A stretch of DNA of 46,654 nucleotides, taken from positions 1-46,654 of the forward strand of contig CALWVE010000015.1 in NCBI GenBank assembly GCA_944384905.1, read 5' to 3'. Position numbers and translations under genes: made by a program. Each line of letters opens with the position of its first letter. Within the stretch, counting starts at the first letter, position 1. The notes under the pieces are model-generated. The model worked only from the letters and a program-made list of their open reading frames with translations, searched no databases and was not told the DNA's origin. Origin of the DNA: an uncultured Clostridia bacterium. GTDB lineage: Bacteria > Bacillota > Clostridia > Oscillospirales > Acutalibacteraceae. This document shows, piece by piece, positions 16,103 through 26,699 of the stretch.

Positions 16103-18937
16103 TTATTCTGATTCGTGGCTCAAAATTCGTTTGAGATACTGGCCGGTATACGACTGCGGACAGGCCGCCACTTCTTCCGGCGTACCGCAGGCCACAACCG
16201 TACCGCCGCGGTTGCCGCCCTCGGGTCCGAGATCGATGATATAGTCGGCCGTCTTGATCAGGTCGAGATTATGCTCGATGACAATCACCGTATTGCCGCT
16301 ATCCGCCAGGCGCTGCAACACTTCAATCAGCTTGTGCACGTCGGCAATATGCAGGCCGGTGGTGGGTTCGTCGAGAATATACACGGTTTTGCCTGTGGGG
16401 CGGCGGCTGAGTTCTGCCGCCAGCTTTACACGCTGAGCTTCGCCGCCCGAAAGCGTGGTAGCCGGCTGGCCGATTTTAACATAACCCAGCCCCACATCAT
16501 ACAGAATACGCAGCTTACGCTCCAACCGGGGCAGATCGCGGAAAAATTCCAAGCCCTCTTCCACGGTCATTTCCAGCACATCATAGATGTTCTTGCCCTT
16601 GTAGCGGATCTCCAGCGTTTCTCGGTTGTATCGGTGGCCTTTGCACACATCGCAGGGAACATAGACATCCGGCAAAAAGTGCATCTCAATTTTAATGATA
16701 CCGTCGCCCTGACAGGCTTCACAGCGGCCGCCCTTTACGTTGAACGAGAAGCGTCCGGCCGTATAGCCGCGCATTTTGGCGTCCTGTGTAGCGGCAAACA
16801 GCTCGCGGATTTCCGTAAACAAGCCGGTATAGGTAGCCGGGTTGGAACGCGGCGTGCGCCCGATAGGCGACTGGTCGATCTGGATCACTTTATCGAGATT
16901 ATCTACCCCTCGGATCTCTTTATGCGCGCCGGGATGTGTATGGGCGCGGTTAAGCTGCGCCGCCAGATGCTTATACAAAATTTCATTGACCAGCGTGGAT
17001 TTTCCCGAGCCGGAAACGCCCGTTACACAGGTAAACGTTCCCAGCGGGAAGCGCACGTCGATATTTTTCAGGTTATTTTGTGTGCCGCCGATCACTTCCA
17101 GGAATTTTCCGCTTCCCGGGCGGCGTTTATCCGGCAGCGGAATTTTCTTGCGCCCGCTCAGATAATCGCCTGTAATCGATTCGGTACAGGAAAGAATACC
17201 GTCCACCGGGCCGCTGTAGATGAGCTGGCCGCCGTGAATACCCGCGCCCGGGCCGATATCTACAATATGGTCGGCCGCGCGCATCGTATCTTCGTCGTGT
17301 TCAACCACCAGCACGGTGTTGCCCAGATCGCGCAGATTTTTGAGCGTACCGAGCAGTTTATCGTTATCGCGCTGATGCAGACCGATGCTGGGTTCGTCGA
17401 GAATATACAGCACGCCCATCAAGGAAGAACCGATCTGCGTGGCCAGACGGATACGCTGGCTTTCGCCGCCGGAAAGCGAACCGGCCGAGCGCGAAAGCGT
17501 AAGGTATTCCAGACCGACGCTTTTCAAAAAGCCCAGACGTGAACGGATTTCCTTGAGAATTGCAGCGGCAATCATCGATTCTCGAGGCGTAAGCGTCAGC
17601 GTATCGAGAAAACTCAGTGCTTCGGTAACCGATTTATCGCAGAACGCACTGATGTTGATCCCGCCCACCGTAACGGACAGACTTTCTTTGGAAAGGCGCT
17701 GCCCGTGGCATTCGCTGCACGGCACAGCGCTCATATAGCCTTCGATTTCCTCTTTGATCCAGTTGCTCTGCGTCTCACGGAAACGCCGCTCGAGGTTATT
17801 GATAATCCCCTCGAACTCTACCTTATATTTGCCTGTGCCGTATTCGCTTTCGCGGACAACTTCGATCTTCTCCCCTTTTGTGCCGTACAAAAGAATGTCC
17901 ACAATTTCATCGGGCAGATCGCCGATGGGAGTATCGAGCGAGAAGTGATAATGTTTGGCCAGCGCCTTCATATACATGGCGGCAATGGTGCTGCCCTCCA
18001 TGGCCCAGCCGCCGCCCTTCAAACCGCCTTTGCTGATCGAAAGGCTTTTATCCGGGATAATCAGGTCGGGATCGATCTTCATAAACACGCCCAGACCGGT
18101 GCACTTGGGGCAGGCGCCGAACGGGTTATTGAACGAAAACATACGGGGCGTGAGTTCTTCCACGCTGATTCCGTGTTCCGGACAAGCATAGTTTTGGGAA
18201 TAGAGCGTGTCTTCCCCGTTTACAACGCTGACGATCGTCAGCCCGCCCGCCAGCGAAGACGCCGTTTCGATGGAATCGGCCAAACGGGAACGGATGTCCG
18301 GGCGGATCACCAGACGGTCCACCACGATTTCGAGATTATGCTTTTTGTTTTTCTCCAGCTTGATCGTTTCGGAAAGATCGTAAATGATACCATCGACACG
18401 CACACGGGCATAGCCGCCTTTGCGGGCTCCGTCCAGCTCTTTCTGGTGTTCGCCTTTGCGACCACGCACCACGGGGGCCAGCACCATCAGACGCGTGCCT
18501 TCGGGCAGGGTCATCACCTTATCCACGATCTGATCGATCGTCTGCTGGGAAATTTCACGGCCGCAAACCGGACAATGCGGAATACCGATGCGGGCATAAA
18601 GCAGACGCAGGTAATCGTAAATTTCTGTTACGGTTCCCACGGTGGAACGCGGGTTTTTAGAAGTTGTTTTCTGATCGATGGAAATAGCCGGCGAAAGGCC
18701 GTCGATGCCGTCCACATCGGGCTTGTCCATCTGCCCCAGGAACATACGCGCATACGAAGAAAGCGATTCCACATAGCGGCGCTGCCCTTCGGCATAGATC
18801 GTATCAAACGCCAGCGACGACTTGCCCGAGCCGGACAAGCCGGTCAGTACGGTCAGTTTGTCGCGCGGGATTTCCACCGTGATATTTTTCAGGTTGTGTT
18901 CGCGGGCGCCGCGCACAACCAGACTCTTAAATGTCAT
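16103..18937 (-). CDS. uvrA: Excinuclease ABC subunit A
   Basis: Damage-recognition ATPase of nucleotide excision repair; a UvrA dimer loads UvrB on damaged DNA. The 944-residue length is standard. Two ABC modules are visible: Walker [15 protein letters not shown] (about 33-46) and [10 protein letters not shown] (about 637-646), with signature motifs [15 protein letters not shown] and [15 protein letters not shown]. Zinc-binding Cys pairs are seen in [14 protein letters not shown] and [15 protein letters not shown]. It starts 31 bases after uvrB, with GAAAGGAAACAGG as RBS, forming a uvrB-uvrA operon. Confidence 0.97.
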   Translation of the reverse strand: MTFKSLVVRGAREHNLKNITVEIPRDKLTVLTGLSGSGKSSLAFDTIYAEGQRRYVESLSSYARMFLGQMDKPDVDGIDGLSPAISIDQKTTSKNPRSTVGTVTEIYDYLRLLYARIGIPHCPVCGREISQQTIDQIVDKVMTLPEGTRLMVLAPVVRGRKGEHQKELDGARKGGYARVRVDGIIYDLSETIKLEKNKKHNLEIVVDRLVIRPDIRSRLADSIETASSLAGGLTIVSVVNGEDTLYSQNYACPEHGISVEELTPRMFSFNNPFGACPKCTGLGVFMKIDPDLIIPDKSLSISKGGLKGGGWAMEGSTIAAMYMKALAKHYHFSLDTPIGDLPDEIVDILLYGTKGEKIEVVRESEYGTGKYKVEFEGIINNLERRFRETQSNWIKEEIEGYMSAVPCSECHGQRLSKESLSVTVGGINISAFCDKSVTEALSFLDTLTLTPRESMIAAAILKEIRSRLGFLKSVGLEYLTLSRSAGSLSGGESQRIRLATQIGSSLMGVLYILDEPSIGLHQRDNDKLLGTLKNLRDLGNTVLVVEHDEDTMRAADHIVDIGPGAGIHGGQLIYSGPVDGILSCTESITGDYLSGRKKIPLPDKRRPGSGKFLEVIGGTQNNLKNIDVRFPLGTFTCVTGVSGSGKSTLVNEILYKHLAAQLNRAHTHPGAHKEIRGVDNLDKVIQIDQSPIGRTPRSNPATYTGLFTEIRELFAATQDAKMRGYTAGRFSFNVKGGRCEACQGDGIIKIEMHFLPDVYVPCDVCKGHRYNRETLEIRYKGKNIYDVLEMTVEEGLEFFRDLPRLERKLRILYDVGLGYVKIGQPATTLSGGEAQRVKLAAELSRRPTGKTVYILDEPTTGLHIADVHKLIEVLQRLADSGNTVIVIEHNLDLIKTADYIIDLGPEGGNRGGTVVACGTPEEVAACPQSYTGQYLKRILSHESE

Positions 18938-18968
18938 GTCCTGTTTCCTTTCTATCCCAACCGACCGC

Positions 18969-20933
18969 TCAGCCTTTCAGCTTCTGGATTCTGTCGCGCA
19001 GGTAAGCGGCGTGTTCAAATTCAAGCAGCTTCGCGGCGGCCTTCATTTCCTTTGTGAGACGCTCGATCAGCTCGCGTTTTTCAATGGCGGAAAGCTGTTT
19101 TTCCTTTTTGCCTTTTTCATTTTTATGCGTAGAGATTTCCAGCACTTCCGCCACTTTTTTGGTAATCGTCTGCGGCGTGATGCCGTGCTCTTTATTGTAA
19201 GCTTCCTGAATTGTGCGGCGGCGCATCGTTTCGTGGATGGCTTCTTCCATGGAAGGCGTGACTTCATCGGCATACATAATCACTTCGCCTTCGGCGTTTC
19301 GAGCCGCGCGGCCGATCGTCTGGATCAGCGAACGTGCCGAACGCAGGAAGCCTTCCTTATCGGCGTCGAGAATGGCGACGAGCGAAACTTCCGGAATATC
19401 CAAACCTTCACGCAGCAGGTTGATACCCACCAGCACGTCGAACTCGCCCAGTCGCAGATCACGCACAATTTCCATACGTTCCACCGTGTCGATATCGTGG
19501 TGCATATAGCGCACGCGGATACCGTAATTTTCGAGGAACTGCGTCAGGTCTTCGGCCATCTTTTTCGTAAGGGTTGTGACCAGCACGCGCTGTTTCTTAT
19601 CCACACGCTTGTTGATCTCGGAAATCAGATCGTCGATCTGGCCGTCTGTAGGACGCACGGAAACCATCGGATCGAGCAAACCGGTCGGGCGGATAACCTG
19701 TTCCACCACGGCAGCCGATTTTTGCAGTTCCAGATCACCCGGCGTAGCGCTGACAAACACCACTTGATTGATATGATCGTAAAATTCATCAAAATTAAGC
19801 GGACGGTTATCAAAAGCCGACGGCAGGCGGAAACCGTATTCCACCAGCGTTTCCTTGCGCGCGCGGTCGCCCGCATACATACCGCGTACTTGCGGCAGGG
19901 TAACATGCGATTCATCCACAAACAGCAGGAAATCCTCGGGGAAATAATCGAGCAGCGTAAACGGACGGCTGCCCGCCGGACGGCCAGACATCACGCGGGA
20001 ATAGTTTTCAATTCCCTTACAGAAGCCGATTTCCGAGAGCATTTCAATATCGTATCGGGTGCGCTGCTCGATGCGCTGGGCTTCGATCAGCTTATTTTTG
20101 GATTTGAAGTAGGCCACGCGTTCTTCCATTTCCTCTTCGATCTCGCGCAGAGCAACTTCCATTTTTTCACGCGAAACCACATAGTGCGACGCGGGATAAA
20201 TCGCGATATGCTTCAGCTCGCTGGTCATTTCGCCGGTGATCGGGTTGAATTCGCAGATGCGGTCAACCTCGTCGCCGAAAAATTCCACGCGCACGGCTTT
20301 TTCACTGGAATACGCCGGGAAAATATCCACCACGTCGCCTTTCACGCGGAACTTGTTACGTACAAAGTTGATGTCGTTGCGTTCATACTGCATGGTGACG
20401 AGTTTTTTGAGCATTTCGTCGCGCTCGAGCTGCATCCCCGGGCGCAGCGAAACCACCATTGTACGGTAGTCGATCGGGTCGCCCAGCGAATAGATGCACG
20501 AAACGGAAGCCACGATGATGACGTCCCGGCGTTCGGAAAGCGCAGAAGTAGCGGAATGGCGCAGTTTATCGATTTCGTCGTTAACGGCCGAATCTTTTTC
20601 GATATACGTATCCGTCTGCGCAATATACGCTTCGGGCTGATAGTAATCGTAATAGGACACAAAATATTCTACCGCGTTATTGGGGAAAAACTCGCGGAAC
20701 TCAGAGCAAAGCTGCGCCGCCAGCGTTTTATTATGCGCCAATACCAGCGTGGGGCGGTTAAGCTGTGCGATCACATTGGCCATGGTAAACGTTTTACCGG
20801 AACCCGTTACGCCCAGCAGCGTCTGCTCGCGATGGCCCGCACGGATGCTTTCAACCAGCTTGGCGATAGCCTCCGGCTGGCTGCCCGTAGGCTTATAATT
20901 GGATACCAATTCAAACCGTTTTTCCTCCTGCAT
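18969..20933 (-). CDS. uvrB: Excinuclease ABC subunit B
   Basis: Damage-verifying helicase-like subunit that recruits UvrC. The product is 654 residues. Walker A is [13 protein letters not shown] (about 43-55), and the beta-hairpin [11 protein letters not shown] (about 93-103) is the diagnostic element threading the DNA. Later motifs include [32 protein letters not shown] and a C-terminal UVR domain ([17 protein letters not shown]) for UvrC/UvrA contact. I chose the ATG at 20933 because GGAGGG lies 8 bases upstream; an in-frame ATG 30 bases earlier is possible. A perfect promoter sits at 20981-21009. Confidence 0.97.
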   Translation of the reverse strand: MQEEKRFELVSNYKPTGSQPEAIAKLVESIRAGHREQTLLGVTGSGKTFTMANVIAQLNRPTLVLAHNKTLAAQLCSEFREFFPNNAVEYFVSYYDYYQPEAYIAQTDTYIEKDSAVNDEIDKLRHSATSALSERRDVIIVASVSCIYSLGDPIDYRTMVVSLRPGMQLERDEMLKKLVTMQYERNDINFVRNKFRVKGDVVDIFPAYSSEKAVRVEFFGDEVDRICEFNPITGEMTSELKHIAIYPASHYVVSREKMEVALREIEEEMEERVAYFKSKNKLIEAQRIEQRTRYDIEMLSEIGFCKGIENYSRVMSGRPAGSRPFTLLDYFPEDFLLFVDESHVTLPQVRGMYAGDRARKETLVEYGFRLPSAFDNRPLNFDEFYDHINQVVFVSATPGDLELQKSAAVVEQVIRPTGLLDPMVSVRPTDGQIDDLISEINKRVDKKQRVLVTTLTKKMAEDLTQFLENYGIRVRYMHHDIDTVERMEIVRDLRLGEFDVLVGINLLREGLDIPEVSLVAILDADKEGFLRSARSLIQTIGRAARNAEGEVIMYADEVTPSMEEAIHETMRRRTIQEAYNKEHGITPQTITKKVAEVLEISTHKNEKGKKEKQLSAIEKRELIERLTKEMKAAAKLLEFEHAAYLRDRIQKLKG

Positions 20934-20980
20934 ATCCGCATCCCTCCGCGCGAAAAAGCTCAAACAAATGTTCTGCCACT

Positions 20981-21009
20981 ATTGTACAACAGCCGTCAGT
21001 TTGTGTCAA
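20981..21009 (-). promoter_or_regulatory. uvrBA promoter
   Basis: On the minus strand TTGACA (21009-21004), 17 bases and TACAAT (20986-20981). I did not find a clear LexA box (GAACn4GTTC type) overlapping it, so SOS control is not supported by this stretch. Confidence 0.8.
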
Positions 21010-21041
21010 TCTTCAAATAAAAATTCCTCCCGCCCCGCCTC

Positions 21042-21070
21042 TTGACAAAGCGGGCGCTCCCTTTTATGAT
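21042..21070 (+). promoter_or_regulatory. Promoter of the GNAT acetyltransferase gene
   Basis: TTGACA (21042-21047), 17 bases and TATGAT (21065-21070) lie 26 bases before the start codon at 21097. It diverges from the uvrBA promoter. Confidence 0.8.
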
Positions 21071-21096
21071 GAAAGAAAAGCATGTGGGAGGCTGTT

Positions 21097-21717
21097 ATGT
21101 ATCATATTGAAATGCTTAGTCGGGTGGAAAACACCCCCGAACTCGAAACCAAACGCCTGATCCTGCGACGTTTCCGTGAAAGCGACGAACAGGCGCTGCT
21201 GGATATTTTCGGCGACAAAAAGGTAAACATTTTTCTTCCGATGTTCCCGCTGAAAAATCTGGAAGAAGCGCACGCTTATCTTATGGAACATTATCTCAAA
21301 TTTTATGAGCAGGAAGCTTGCGGCTACCGATACGCCGTCTGCCTGAAAGAAAATCCGGATCGCGTCATCGGCTACATGGGTGTGGGCGAAAACGAAAGCC
21401 ACGACACCGGCTGGGGCATGCACCGCGACTTCTGGGGGCAGGGCTTTGCCACAGAAGGGGCGCGCGCCATGATTGAGCGTGTCCGTGAGGCCGGTATGCC
21501 GTACATCACCGCCACGCACGACCGGAACAATCCGCGCTCCGGGCGCGTGATGCAGAAAGCCGGCATGACCTACCGCTATTCCTATAAAGAACAGTGGCAG
21601 CCCAAAAACTTCCCTGTTATTTTCAGAATGTACCAGCTGGATTTAAACGGTACGCACCCAACGTACGATCACTACAAAACCATGTATCCGGTTCATTTTG
21701 TGGAAACCCGGCTGTAA
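21097..21717 (+). CDS. GNAT-family N-acetyltransferase (RimJ/RimL-like)
   Basis: Predicted acetyl-CoA-dependent transferase of 206 residues. It has the RimJ-type opening ETKRLILRRFRESD (about 17-30), the GYMGVGENESHDTGWGMHRD strand region and the acetyl-CoA loop RDFWGQGFATEGARAMIE, followed by the typical ATHDRNNPRSGRVMQKAGM segment. The acceptor substrate cannot be deduced. The ATG at 21097 follows GGGAGG. It is monocistronic, with a promoter in front and a terminator hairpin after it. Confidence 0.85.
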   Translation: MYHIEMLSRVENTPELETKRLILRRFRESDEQALLDIFGDKKVNIFLPMFPLKNLEEAHAYLMEHYLKFYEQEACGYRYAVCLKENPDRVIGYMGVGENESHDTGWGMHRDFWGQGFATEGARAMIERVREAGMPYITATHDRNNPRSGRVMQKAGMTYRYSYKEQWQPKNFPVIFRMYQLDLNGTHPTYDHYKTMYPVHFVETRL

Positions 21718-21728
21718 ACTGCAAAGAT

Positions 21729-21771
21729 AAGCGACGGCAGAATCCGAATCCCGGGTTCTGCCGCTTTTTGT
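21729..21771. terminator. Terminator between the GNAT and ATP-grasp genes
   Basis: AAGCG-CGGCAGAA pairs with TTCTGCCGCTT around a GC-containing loop, followed by T5 on the plus strand. It lies between two convergent genes. Confidence 0.75.
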
Positions 21772-21782
21772 CGTTATTTAAA

Positions 21783-22712
21783 TCAGGCGCGAGCGAAATA
21801 CGCAAGCAGTGCGTCGCCGTAAATTGCCTTGGCACGGGCATAATTTTCCGCGCTGGCTGCGGCAAAGCCTTCCATCATCACGCCGCTGTTGATTTCCAAA
21901 ACTTTCAGGCCTTCCGCCGTTTGAATCACATCCACCGAAGCAAAACGCGCCCCCACCGTACCGGCGGCTTTAAGCGCAAACGCTGCAAGCGGCTCTGCCA
22001 CGGCCGGGTCTTCGATGATCTCGGGAGAAGCCCCGCGGCCGATATTATGCTTCCACGAAACCTCAAATTTTTCGCCGTCAGCCGGTACATACGACAAATC
22101 GGCGCCATCGTCTGTTTCGAGTTTGGCAAATGTTTTGGCGGCAATCAGCTCGGCGGCCGTTCGTTTGCCGTCGCCCACCACAAACGGACGCAGCTTGCGA
22201 TAGATCAAACGAACTTGCCCTTCGCACACGATACAGCGGTATTCGTTTTCCACTTCCACATAAGGCGCGATTGCCAAGTCTTGTGTAACGGAAAAAATAT
22301 GGCAGACGGCAGCTTCCAGTTCGCGCATGGTAGAAGCTTTGAACACGTTGGTTCCTCCGGAACCGCTGTTCGATTTACACACTACCTTGCCGTACCGGCG
22401 AAGCAGTTCCATCATTTTTTCCCAGTCTCCGCCCGTTCCCATATAGTATTGGTTATCGGGGCGCATAAAATACGTATGTGGCACACAGGGAATCTGATTA
22501 TGCGCCAGCACATCGGACAGCGCGCATTTATCGTCGCAGATCTGTTCCATCGCGGCGTCGTTATTGGGGAATTTATAGCCGATCACAAAAGCTTTTTTAC
22601 CCTGATGATCCATTTCAAAAATCCAGTCTCCGGAAAAGCCGTGAATGGAAATGCCGTGTTCGGCGCAGATTTCGCGCAGCAAGCGCGGAAGCTGACGTGT
22701 TTTTTCTGACAT
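21783..22712 (-). CDS. ATP-grasp domain protein
   Basis: Predicted ATP-dependent carboxylate-amine or carboxylate-thiol ligase of 309 residues; substrate unknown. The central part reads as ATP-grasp: VVCKSNSGSGGTNVFKA (about 109-125, the lysine and glycine-rich loop), a PYVEVENEYRCIVCEGQVRL strand pair, then ASVDVIQTAEGLKVLEINSG (about 263-282), with the Asp and Glu-x-Asn metal ligands. This resembles the cyanophycin-synthetase/RimK branch. No partner peptide or transporter is nearby, so I cannot propose a pathway. The ATG at 22712 follows AGGGAGGCATTGCC. Confidence 0.8.
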   Translation of the reverse strand: MSEKTRQLPRLLREICAEHGISIHGFSGDWIFEMDHQGKKAFVIGYKFPNNDAAMEQICDDKCALSDVLAHNQIPCVPHTYFMRPDNQYYMGTGGDWEKMMELLRRYGKVVCKSNSGSGGTNVFKASTMRELEAAVCHIFSVTQDLAIAPYVEVENEYRCIVCEGQVRLIYRKLRPFVVGDGKRTAAELIAAKTFAKLETDDGADLSYVPADGEKFEVSWKHNIGRGASPEIIEDPAVAEPLAAFALKAAGTVGARFASVDVIQTAEGLKVLEINSGVMMEGFAAASAENYARAKAIYGDALLAYFARA

Positions 22713-22744
22713 GGCAATGCCTCCCTGTGGAAATCGTTCGCTTT

Positions 22745-22772
22745 ATTGTAGCACAGCGGCGATTTTTGTCAA
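22745..22772 (-). promoter_or_regulatory. Promoter of the ATP-grasp gene
   Basis: On the minus strand TTGACA (22772-22767), a 16-base spacer and TACAAT (22750-22745), about 33 bases before the start codon. Confidence 0.7.
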
Positions 22773-22802
22773 TCAGAAGCAACCATTCGCTGCACTTTAT
22801 TA

Positions 22803-22831
22803 TTGCGAGCCGCGTTTCTTTCCAATATAAT
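22803..22831 (+). promoter_or_regulatory. Promoter of the esterase-like gene
   Basis: TTGCGA (22803-22808), 17 bases and TATAAT (22826-22831), 42 bases before the ATG at 22873. Confidence 0.7.
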
Positions 22832-22872
22832 AAGGATAAGCAGATTCTTTGTTAAAAGGAGGGCAAATCTGG

Positions 22873-23547
22873 ATGCATACGTTTACCCTGGGCGGAAAAA
22901 CCATCTCTGTTTTTCCGGGCCGCGAACCGGGCGCGCCCGTGATCTATCTCAACACCTTCTCCGGCGAAGGGGAGCAAATTTGGCAGGCCGCACAGGCGGC
23001 CGGATTTCCGCCGTTTACGCTTGTGGCGGTCAGCGATCTTGATTGGAATCACGACATGGCTCCCTGGGACAGCCCGCCCGTTTTCAAAAACGCACCGCCC
23101 TGCACAGGCGGCGCAAACGATTATTTGCAACTATTAACAGCGGAGATTATCCCCTTGGCGGAAAAAGAACTTCCCGAAGCCGCAAAATGGCGCGGGATCG
23201 CGGGATATTCGCTGGCCGGGCTATTTGCCGTGTATGCCATCTATCAAACGGATTTGTTTTCCCGTGTTGGCAGCATGTCGGGTTCGCTCTGGTTTCCGGG
23301 GATCAAGGATTATATTTTTTCTCACGAACCGAAGCACCGCCCCGATTGCCTGTATTTTTCTCTGGGCGACCGGGAAAGCAAAACCCGCAATCCGCTCCTG
23401 CAAAGCGTACAGCAAAATACGAAAGAAATCCGGGCGTTCTATCAGAGCCAAGGGATCGACACGGTGTTTCAGCTGAACCCCGGCAATCACTACAACCAGG
23501 CCACGGAGCGCACCGCCGCCGGCATCGGATGGCTGTTGAATCGATAA
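22873..23547 (+). CDS. Esterase-like alpha/beta hydrolase
   Basis: Cytosolic alpha/beta-hydrolase of 224 residues in the putative esterase (esterase D/Fes-like) group. The nucleophile elbow GYSLAGLFAVYA lies at about 112-123, with a following SGSLWFPG strand-turn. The likely catalytic His is in NPGNHYNQATERTAAG near the C-terminus, and an Asp is available in SLGDRESKTRN. The start is set at ATG 22873 behind AAAAGGAGGGC; a TTG further upstream is in frame but has no RBS. Its native ester substrate is unknown; siderophore and acyl esterases share this fold. Confidence 0.8.
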   Translation: MHTFTLGGKTISVFPGREPGAPVIYLNTFSGEGEQIWQAAQAAGFPPFTLVAVSDLDWNHDMAPWDSPPVFKNAPPCTGGANDYLQLLTAEIIPLAEKELPEAAKWRGIAGYSLAGLFAVYAIYQTDLFSRVGSMSGSLWFPGIKDYIFSHEPKHRPDCLYFSLGDRESKTRNPLLQSVQQNTKEIRAFYQSQGIDTVFQLNPGNHYNQATERTAAGIGWLLNR

Positions 23548-23568
23548 GGCAATGTGAAAGCCAGATGA

Positions 23569-23721
23569 AGGGAACCCCCGGCGAGGGTTCCCTACGAAAG
23601 CAACGTCCAATGGACGTTGCTTTCTACCTTCCTGCGCTTATGGAGGAAAAAGAGTTCCGCTCTTTGCGAAGAGCGGCCAAAGGCTCTGCCTTTGGAAACC
23701 GCAAACCTTTAAAAAGGTTTG
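23569..23721. repeat. Array of five consecutive hairpins (intergenic repeat-like element)
   Basis: Five near-perfect inverted repeats follow one another in about 150 bases: AGGGAACCC/GGGTTCCCT (23569-23593), AAAGCAACGTCCA/TGGACGTTGCTTT (23597-23623), CCGCTCTT/AAGAGCGG (23657-23676), CCAAAGGC/GCCTTTGG (23677-23695) and CAAACCTTT/AAAGGTTTG (23702-23721). There is no convincing ORF. Such stacked hairpins resemble dispersed intergenic repeats of Ruminococcaceae genomes as I recall them; copy number cannot be judged from one window. Confidence 0.6.
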
Positions 23722-23765
23722 ATCGAAACTTCTTGCGTTTGCACTATTTTCTTAAACACATGAGA

Positions 23766-23795
23766 AAAACAGCCCGGAAAAATCCGGGCTGTTTT
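23766..23795 (-). terminator. Terminator of the leu operon
   Basis: AAAACAGCCCGGA pairs perfectly with TCCGGGCTGTTTT around AAAA; the minus strand ends in T5. It lies 18 bases past the leuB stop. Confidence 0.85.
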
Positions 23796-23812
23796 AATTG
23801 CGATGATCTACG

Positions 23813-24883
23813 TTAAATCCGTTCGGCGACAAGCGTACCCATTTCGCTGCACGAAACTTTCTTCATGCCTTCCTGCATGATGTCGCCCGTGCGGTAGCCT
23901 TCGTCGAGCACCCGGTTAACAGCGGCTTCGATCGCATCGGCTTCCTCCGTCATGCTGAACGAATAGCGCAGCATCATGGCGGCAGAGAGGATCGTTCCCA
24001 GCGGGTTTGCGATGTTCATGCCCGCAATGTCGGGAGCAGAACCATGAATCGGCTCATACATACCCAGCGTGCCGGAGGACAGGCTGGCGGACGGCATCAT
24101 GCCGATGGAGCCGGTGAGCATGCTGGCTTCATCCGAAAGAATATCGCCGAACATATTCTCGGTTACGATCGTATCGAACTGACCCGGATCGCGGATCAGC
24201 TGCATGGCAGTATTATCTACCAGAATGTCGCTGTACTGCACGTCGGGATATTCCTCGCTCAGGCGATGCATCACGGCGCGCCACAGGCGAGAGCAATCGA
24301 GCACGTTGGCTTTATCGACAGAAGCCAGCTTCTTATTGCGTTTTCTGGCCGATTCAAACGCAACACGGCCGATACGCTCGATTTCGTGCTCGGTGTAGAG
24401 CATTTCATCCGTGGCAACTTTTTCGCCGTTGGTTTCCGTTGTGGAACGCTTGCCGAAGTAAATGCCGCCGGTCAGTTCGCGCACGATCATCAAATCGATA
24501 CCCTGACCCACAACCGTATCCTTGAGCGGGGAAGCATCCGCCAACTGGGGGAACAATTTGGTGGGGCGCAGGTTTGCAAACAACCCCAGTTCGGAGCGAA
24601 CTTTCAGCAGTGCCTTTTCGGGGCGGATCGACGGATCGACGCTATCCCACTTGGGGCCGCCCACAGCGCCCAGCAGCACGCTGTCACAGTTTTTGCACTG
24701 TTCCATGCCTTCGTCAGTGATCGGAACACCGAATTTATCGATGGAGCAGCCGCCGATATCCACATCGGTATAGGTAAATGTGTGTCCGTATTTTTTGCAG
24801 ACGGCATCCAGCACGCGCAGCGCTTCGTTTACGATTTCGGGGCCGATGCCGTCGCCGCGAAGAACGGTAATTTTCTTTTCCAT
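23813..24883 (-). CDS. leuB: 3-isopropylmalate dehydrogenase
   Basis: NAD-dependent oxidative decarboxylation of 3-isopropylmalate to 2-oxoisocaproate, the third step of leucine synthesis. The 356-residue product shows [11 protein letters not shown] (about 8-18), [11 protein letters not shown] (about 70-80), the substrate-binding [12 protein letters not shown] and [12 protein letters not shown], the metal-binding [16 protein letters not shown], and the NAD site [20 protein letters not shown]. It is the last gene of T-box-leuACDB; the start lies 20 bases after leuD with GGGGAGGAC. Confidence 0.97.
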   Translation of the reverse strand: MEKKITVLRGDGIGPEIVNEALRVLDAVCKKYGHTFTYTDVDIGGCSIDKFGVPITDEGMEQCKNCDSVLLGAVGGPKWDSVDPSIRPEKALLKVRSELGLFANLRPTKLFPQLADASPLKDTVVGQGIDLMIVRELTGGIYFGKRSTTETNGEKVATDEMLYTEHEIERIGRVAFESARKRNKKLASVDKANVLDCSRLWRAVMHRLSEEYPDVQYSDILVDNTAMQLIRDPGQFDTIVTENMFGDILSDEASMLTGSIGMMPSASLSSGTLGMYEPIHGSAPDIAGMNIANPLGTILSAAMMLRYSFSMTEEADAIEAAVNRVLDEGYRTGDIMQEGMKKVSCSEMGTLVAERI

Positions 24884-24903
24884 GGTACAGTCCTCCCCTG
24901 CCT

Positions 24904-25386
24904 TTAGGCCTTAATGGAATTGAGCAGGCCGTTGGAAGCAATGATTTTCTTAATGAAATCCGGGAAAGGCTGGGCCTGATAGGTCTCTCCCTTGGTGATA
25001 TTGGTGATAATACCGGTATCGAAATCGATGGAAACTTCGTCGTGATCTTCGATTTTCTCGCTGGCTTCGGGGCATTCCAGAATGGCCAGACCGATGTTGA
25101 TGGAGTTACGGAAGAAGATACGGGCAAATGTTTTGGCAATGACGCAGGAAATACCGGATTCCTTGATGGCGATGGGCGCATGTTCACGGGAAGAACCGCA
25201 GCCAAAGTTTGCGCCGCCCACCATGATGTCGCCGGGCTTTACCTTGGCGGTAAACTGGGCGTCGATGTCTTCCATGCAGTGGGAAGCCAGTTCTTTGTGA
25301 TCGGCAGTGTTGAGGTAACGGGCGGGAATGATAACGTCCGTATCCACATTGTCTCCGTATTTATGTACAATACCATGTGCGTTCAT
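24904..25386 (-). CDS. leuD: 3-isopropylmalate dehydratase small subunit
   Basis: Swivelling subunit of isopropylmalate isomerase, partner of LeuC. The 160-residue protein begins with the family [16 protein letters not shown] (about 13-28), followed by [15 protein letters not shown] (about 57-71), the substrate-loop signature, and [16 protein letters not shown]. It is the short homoaconitase-type LeuD, matching the 419-residue LeuC next door. The gap to leuC is 15 bases and contains AAAGGAGG. Confidence 0.96.
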   Translation of the reverse strand: MNAHGIVHKYGDNVDTDVIIPARYLNTADHKELASHCMEDIDAQFTAKVKPGDIMVGGANFGCGSSREHAPIAIKESGISCVIAKTFARIFFRNSINIGLAILECPEASEKIEDHDEVSIDFDTGIITNITKGETYQAQPFPDFIKKIIASNGLLNSIKA

Positions 25387-25401
25387 GATGCAGTTCCTCC
25401 T

Positions 25402-26661
25402 TTACAGATCGCGCGGGTCGACGATATGGCCGCACAATGCGGTGGCGGCGGCAACTTCGGGGCTGGACAGATAGATTTTGGATGTAGCGTGACCCATACG
25501 GCCTACGAAATTGCGGTTCGTTGTAGAAACGGCGATTTCGTTTTCGGCCAAAACGCCCATATAGCCGCCCAGACACGGGCCACAGGTCGGCGTAGAAACG
25601 GCACAGCCGGCATCGATAAACGTATCCATATAACCCAAACGGATGCAGTCTTTATAAACAGCCTGCGTGGCGGGAATCACGATGCAGCGGATACCGGGCG
25701 CGATGTGCTTGCCTTTGAGGATTTCTGCAGCAGCGGCCATATCGGAAAGACGGCCGTTCGTGCAGGAACCGATCACAACCTGATCGGGATGAATGTCGCC
25801 CAGTTCCTTAGCGAGGCGGGCGTTTTCCGGCAGATGCGGGCAGGCAACCGTGGGCTCGATCTCGGAAAGATTGATTTCGTAGGTTTCGTCGTATTCGGCG
25901 TCTTCGTCAGCTTTAAAGGCGGTGTACGGACGGGTAACACGTTCATCCATATAAGCGCGGGTGATGTCGTCCACCTCGAAAATGCCGTTTTTGGCGCCGG
26001 CTTCAATCGCCATGTTGGCGATGCACAGGCGGTCATCCATCGAAAGGGAAGCAAGACCTGGGCCGGTGAATTCCATGGAACGGTACAGCGCACCGTCCAC
26101 ACCGATCTTGCCGATGATATGCAGAATCACGTCTTTACCGGATACGCGGGGCTGCAATTTACCGGTAAGCACAAAGCGGATGGCGGAAGGCACCTTGAAC
26201 CAGGCTTCGCCCGTTGCCATACCGGCGGCCATATCGGTGGAACCGACGCCGGTAGAGAAAGCACCCAGCGCGCCGTAGGTGCAGGTGTGGGAATCGGCGC
26301 CGATCACGCATTCGCCGGGAGCAACCAGTCCTTTTTCAGGCAGAAGAGCGTGTTCAATGCCCATTTCGCCCACATCAAAATAATTCTTGATGTGGAATTC
26401 GCGGGCAAAGGTGCGGCACTGTTTGGTCTGCTGCGCCGCCTTGATATCTTTGTTCGGGGCGAAGTGGTCCATAACCATCGCGATTTTATCGGTATCGAAC
26501 ACACCGGTAAAGCCGGAACGGGTAAATTCGTTGATTGCCACGGGAGAGGTGATGTCGTTGCCGAGCACCATATCCAGTTTGGCGTTGATGAGCTGGCCGG
26601 CCTTTACTTCCGGCAAACCGGCGTGCGCGGCCAGGATTTTCTGGGTCATTGTCATAGCCAT
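25402..26661 (-). CDS. leuC: 3-isopropylmalate dehydratase large subunit
   Basis: Iron-sulfur aconitase-family subunit that isomerises 2- to 3-isopropylmalate. The 419 residues are the length of the short archaeal/clostridial LeuC. Key motifs are [20 protein letters not shown] (about 122-141) and the [4Fe-4S] ligand cysteines, one in IGSCTNGR and two in CGPCLGG. The RBS AAAGGAGT lies before the ATG at 26661. Operon partner leuD follows. Confidence 0.96.
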   Translation of the reverse strand: MAMTMTQKILAAHAGLPEVKAGQLINAKLDMVLGNDITSPVAINEFTRSGFTGVFDTDKIAMVMDHFAPNKDIKAAQQTKQCRTFAREFHIKNYFDVGEMGIEHALLPEKGLVAPGECVIGADSHTCTYGALGAFSTGVGSTDMAAGMATGEAWFKVPSAIRFVLTGKLQPRVSGKDVILHIIGKIGVDGALYRSMEFTGPGLASLSMDDRLCIANMAIEAGAKNGIFEVDDITRAYMDERVTRPYTAFKADEDAEYDETYEINLSEIEPTVACPHLPENARLAKELGDIHPDQVVIGSCTNGRLSDMAAAAEILKGKHIAPGIRCIVIPATQAVYKDCIRLGYMDTFIDAGCAVSTPTCGPCLGGYMGVLAENEIAVSTTNRNFVGRMGHATSKIYLSSPEVAAATALCGHIVDPRDL

Positions 26662-26699
26662 TGCTTTCAGACTCCTTTACTGTTTGGTATTACAAACGC

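Noticed and set aside
20940..21010. SOS (LexA) box at the uvrBA promoter
   Set aside because: I looked for a GAAC-N4-GTTC-type site around the promoter and did not find one.
18822..21020. A 732-codon plus-strand open frame opposite uvrB
   Set aside because: The minus strand encodes complete UvrB with all helicase motifs; the plus-strand frame is a by-product of GC-biased third positions.
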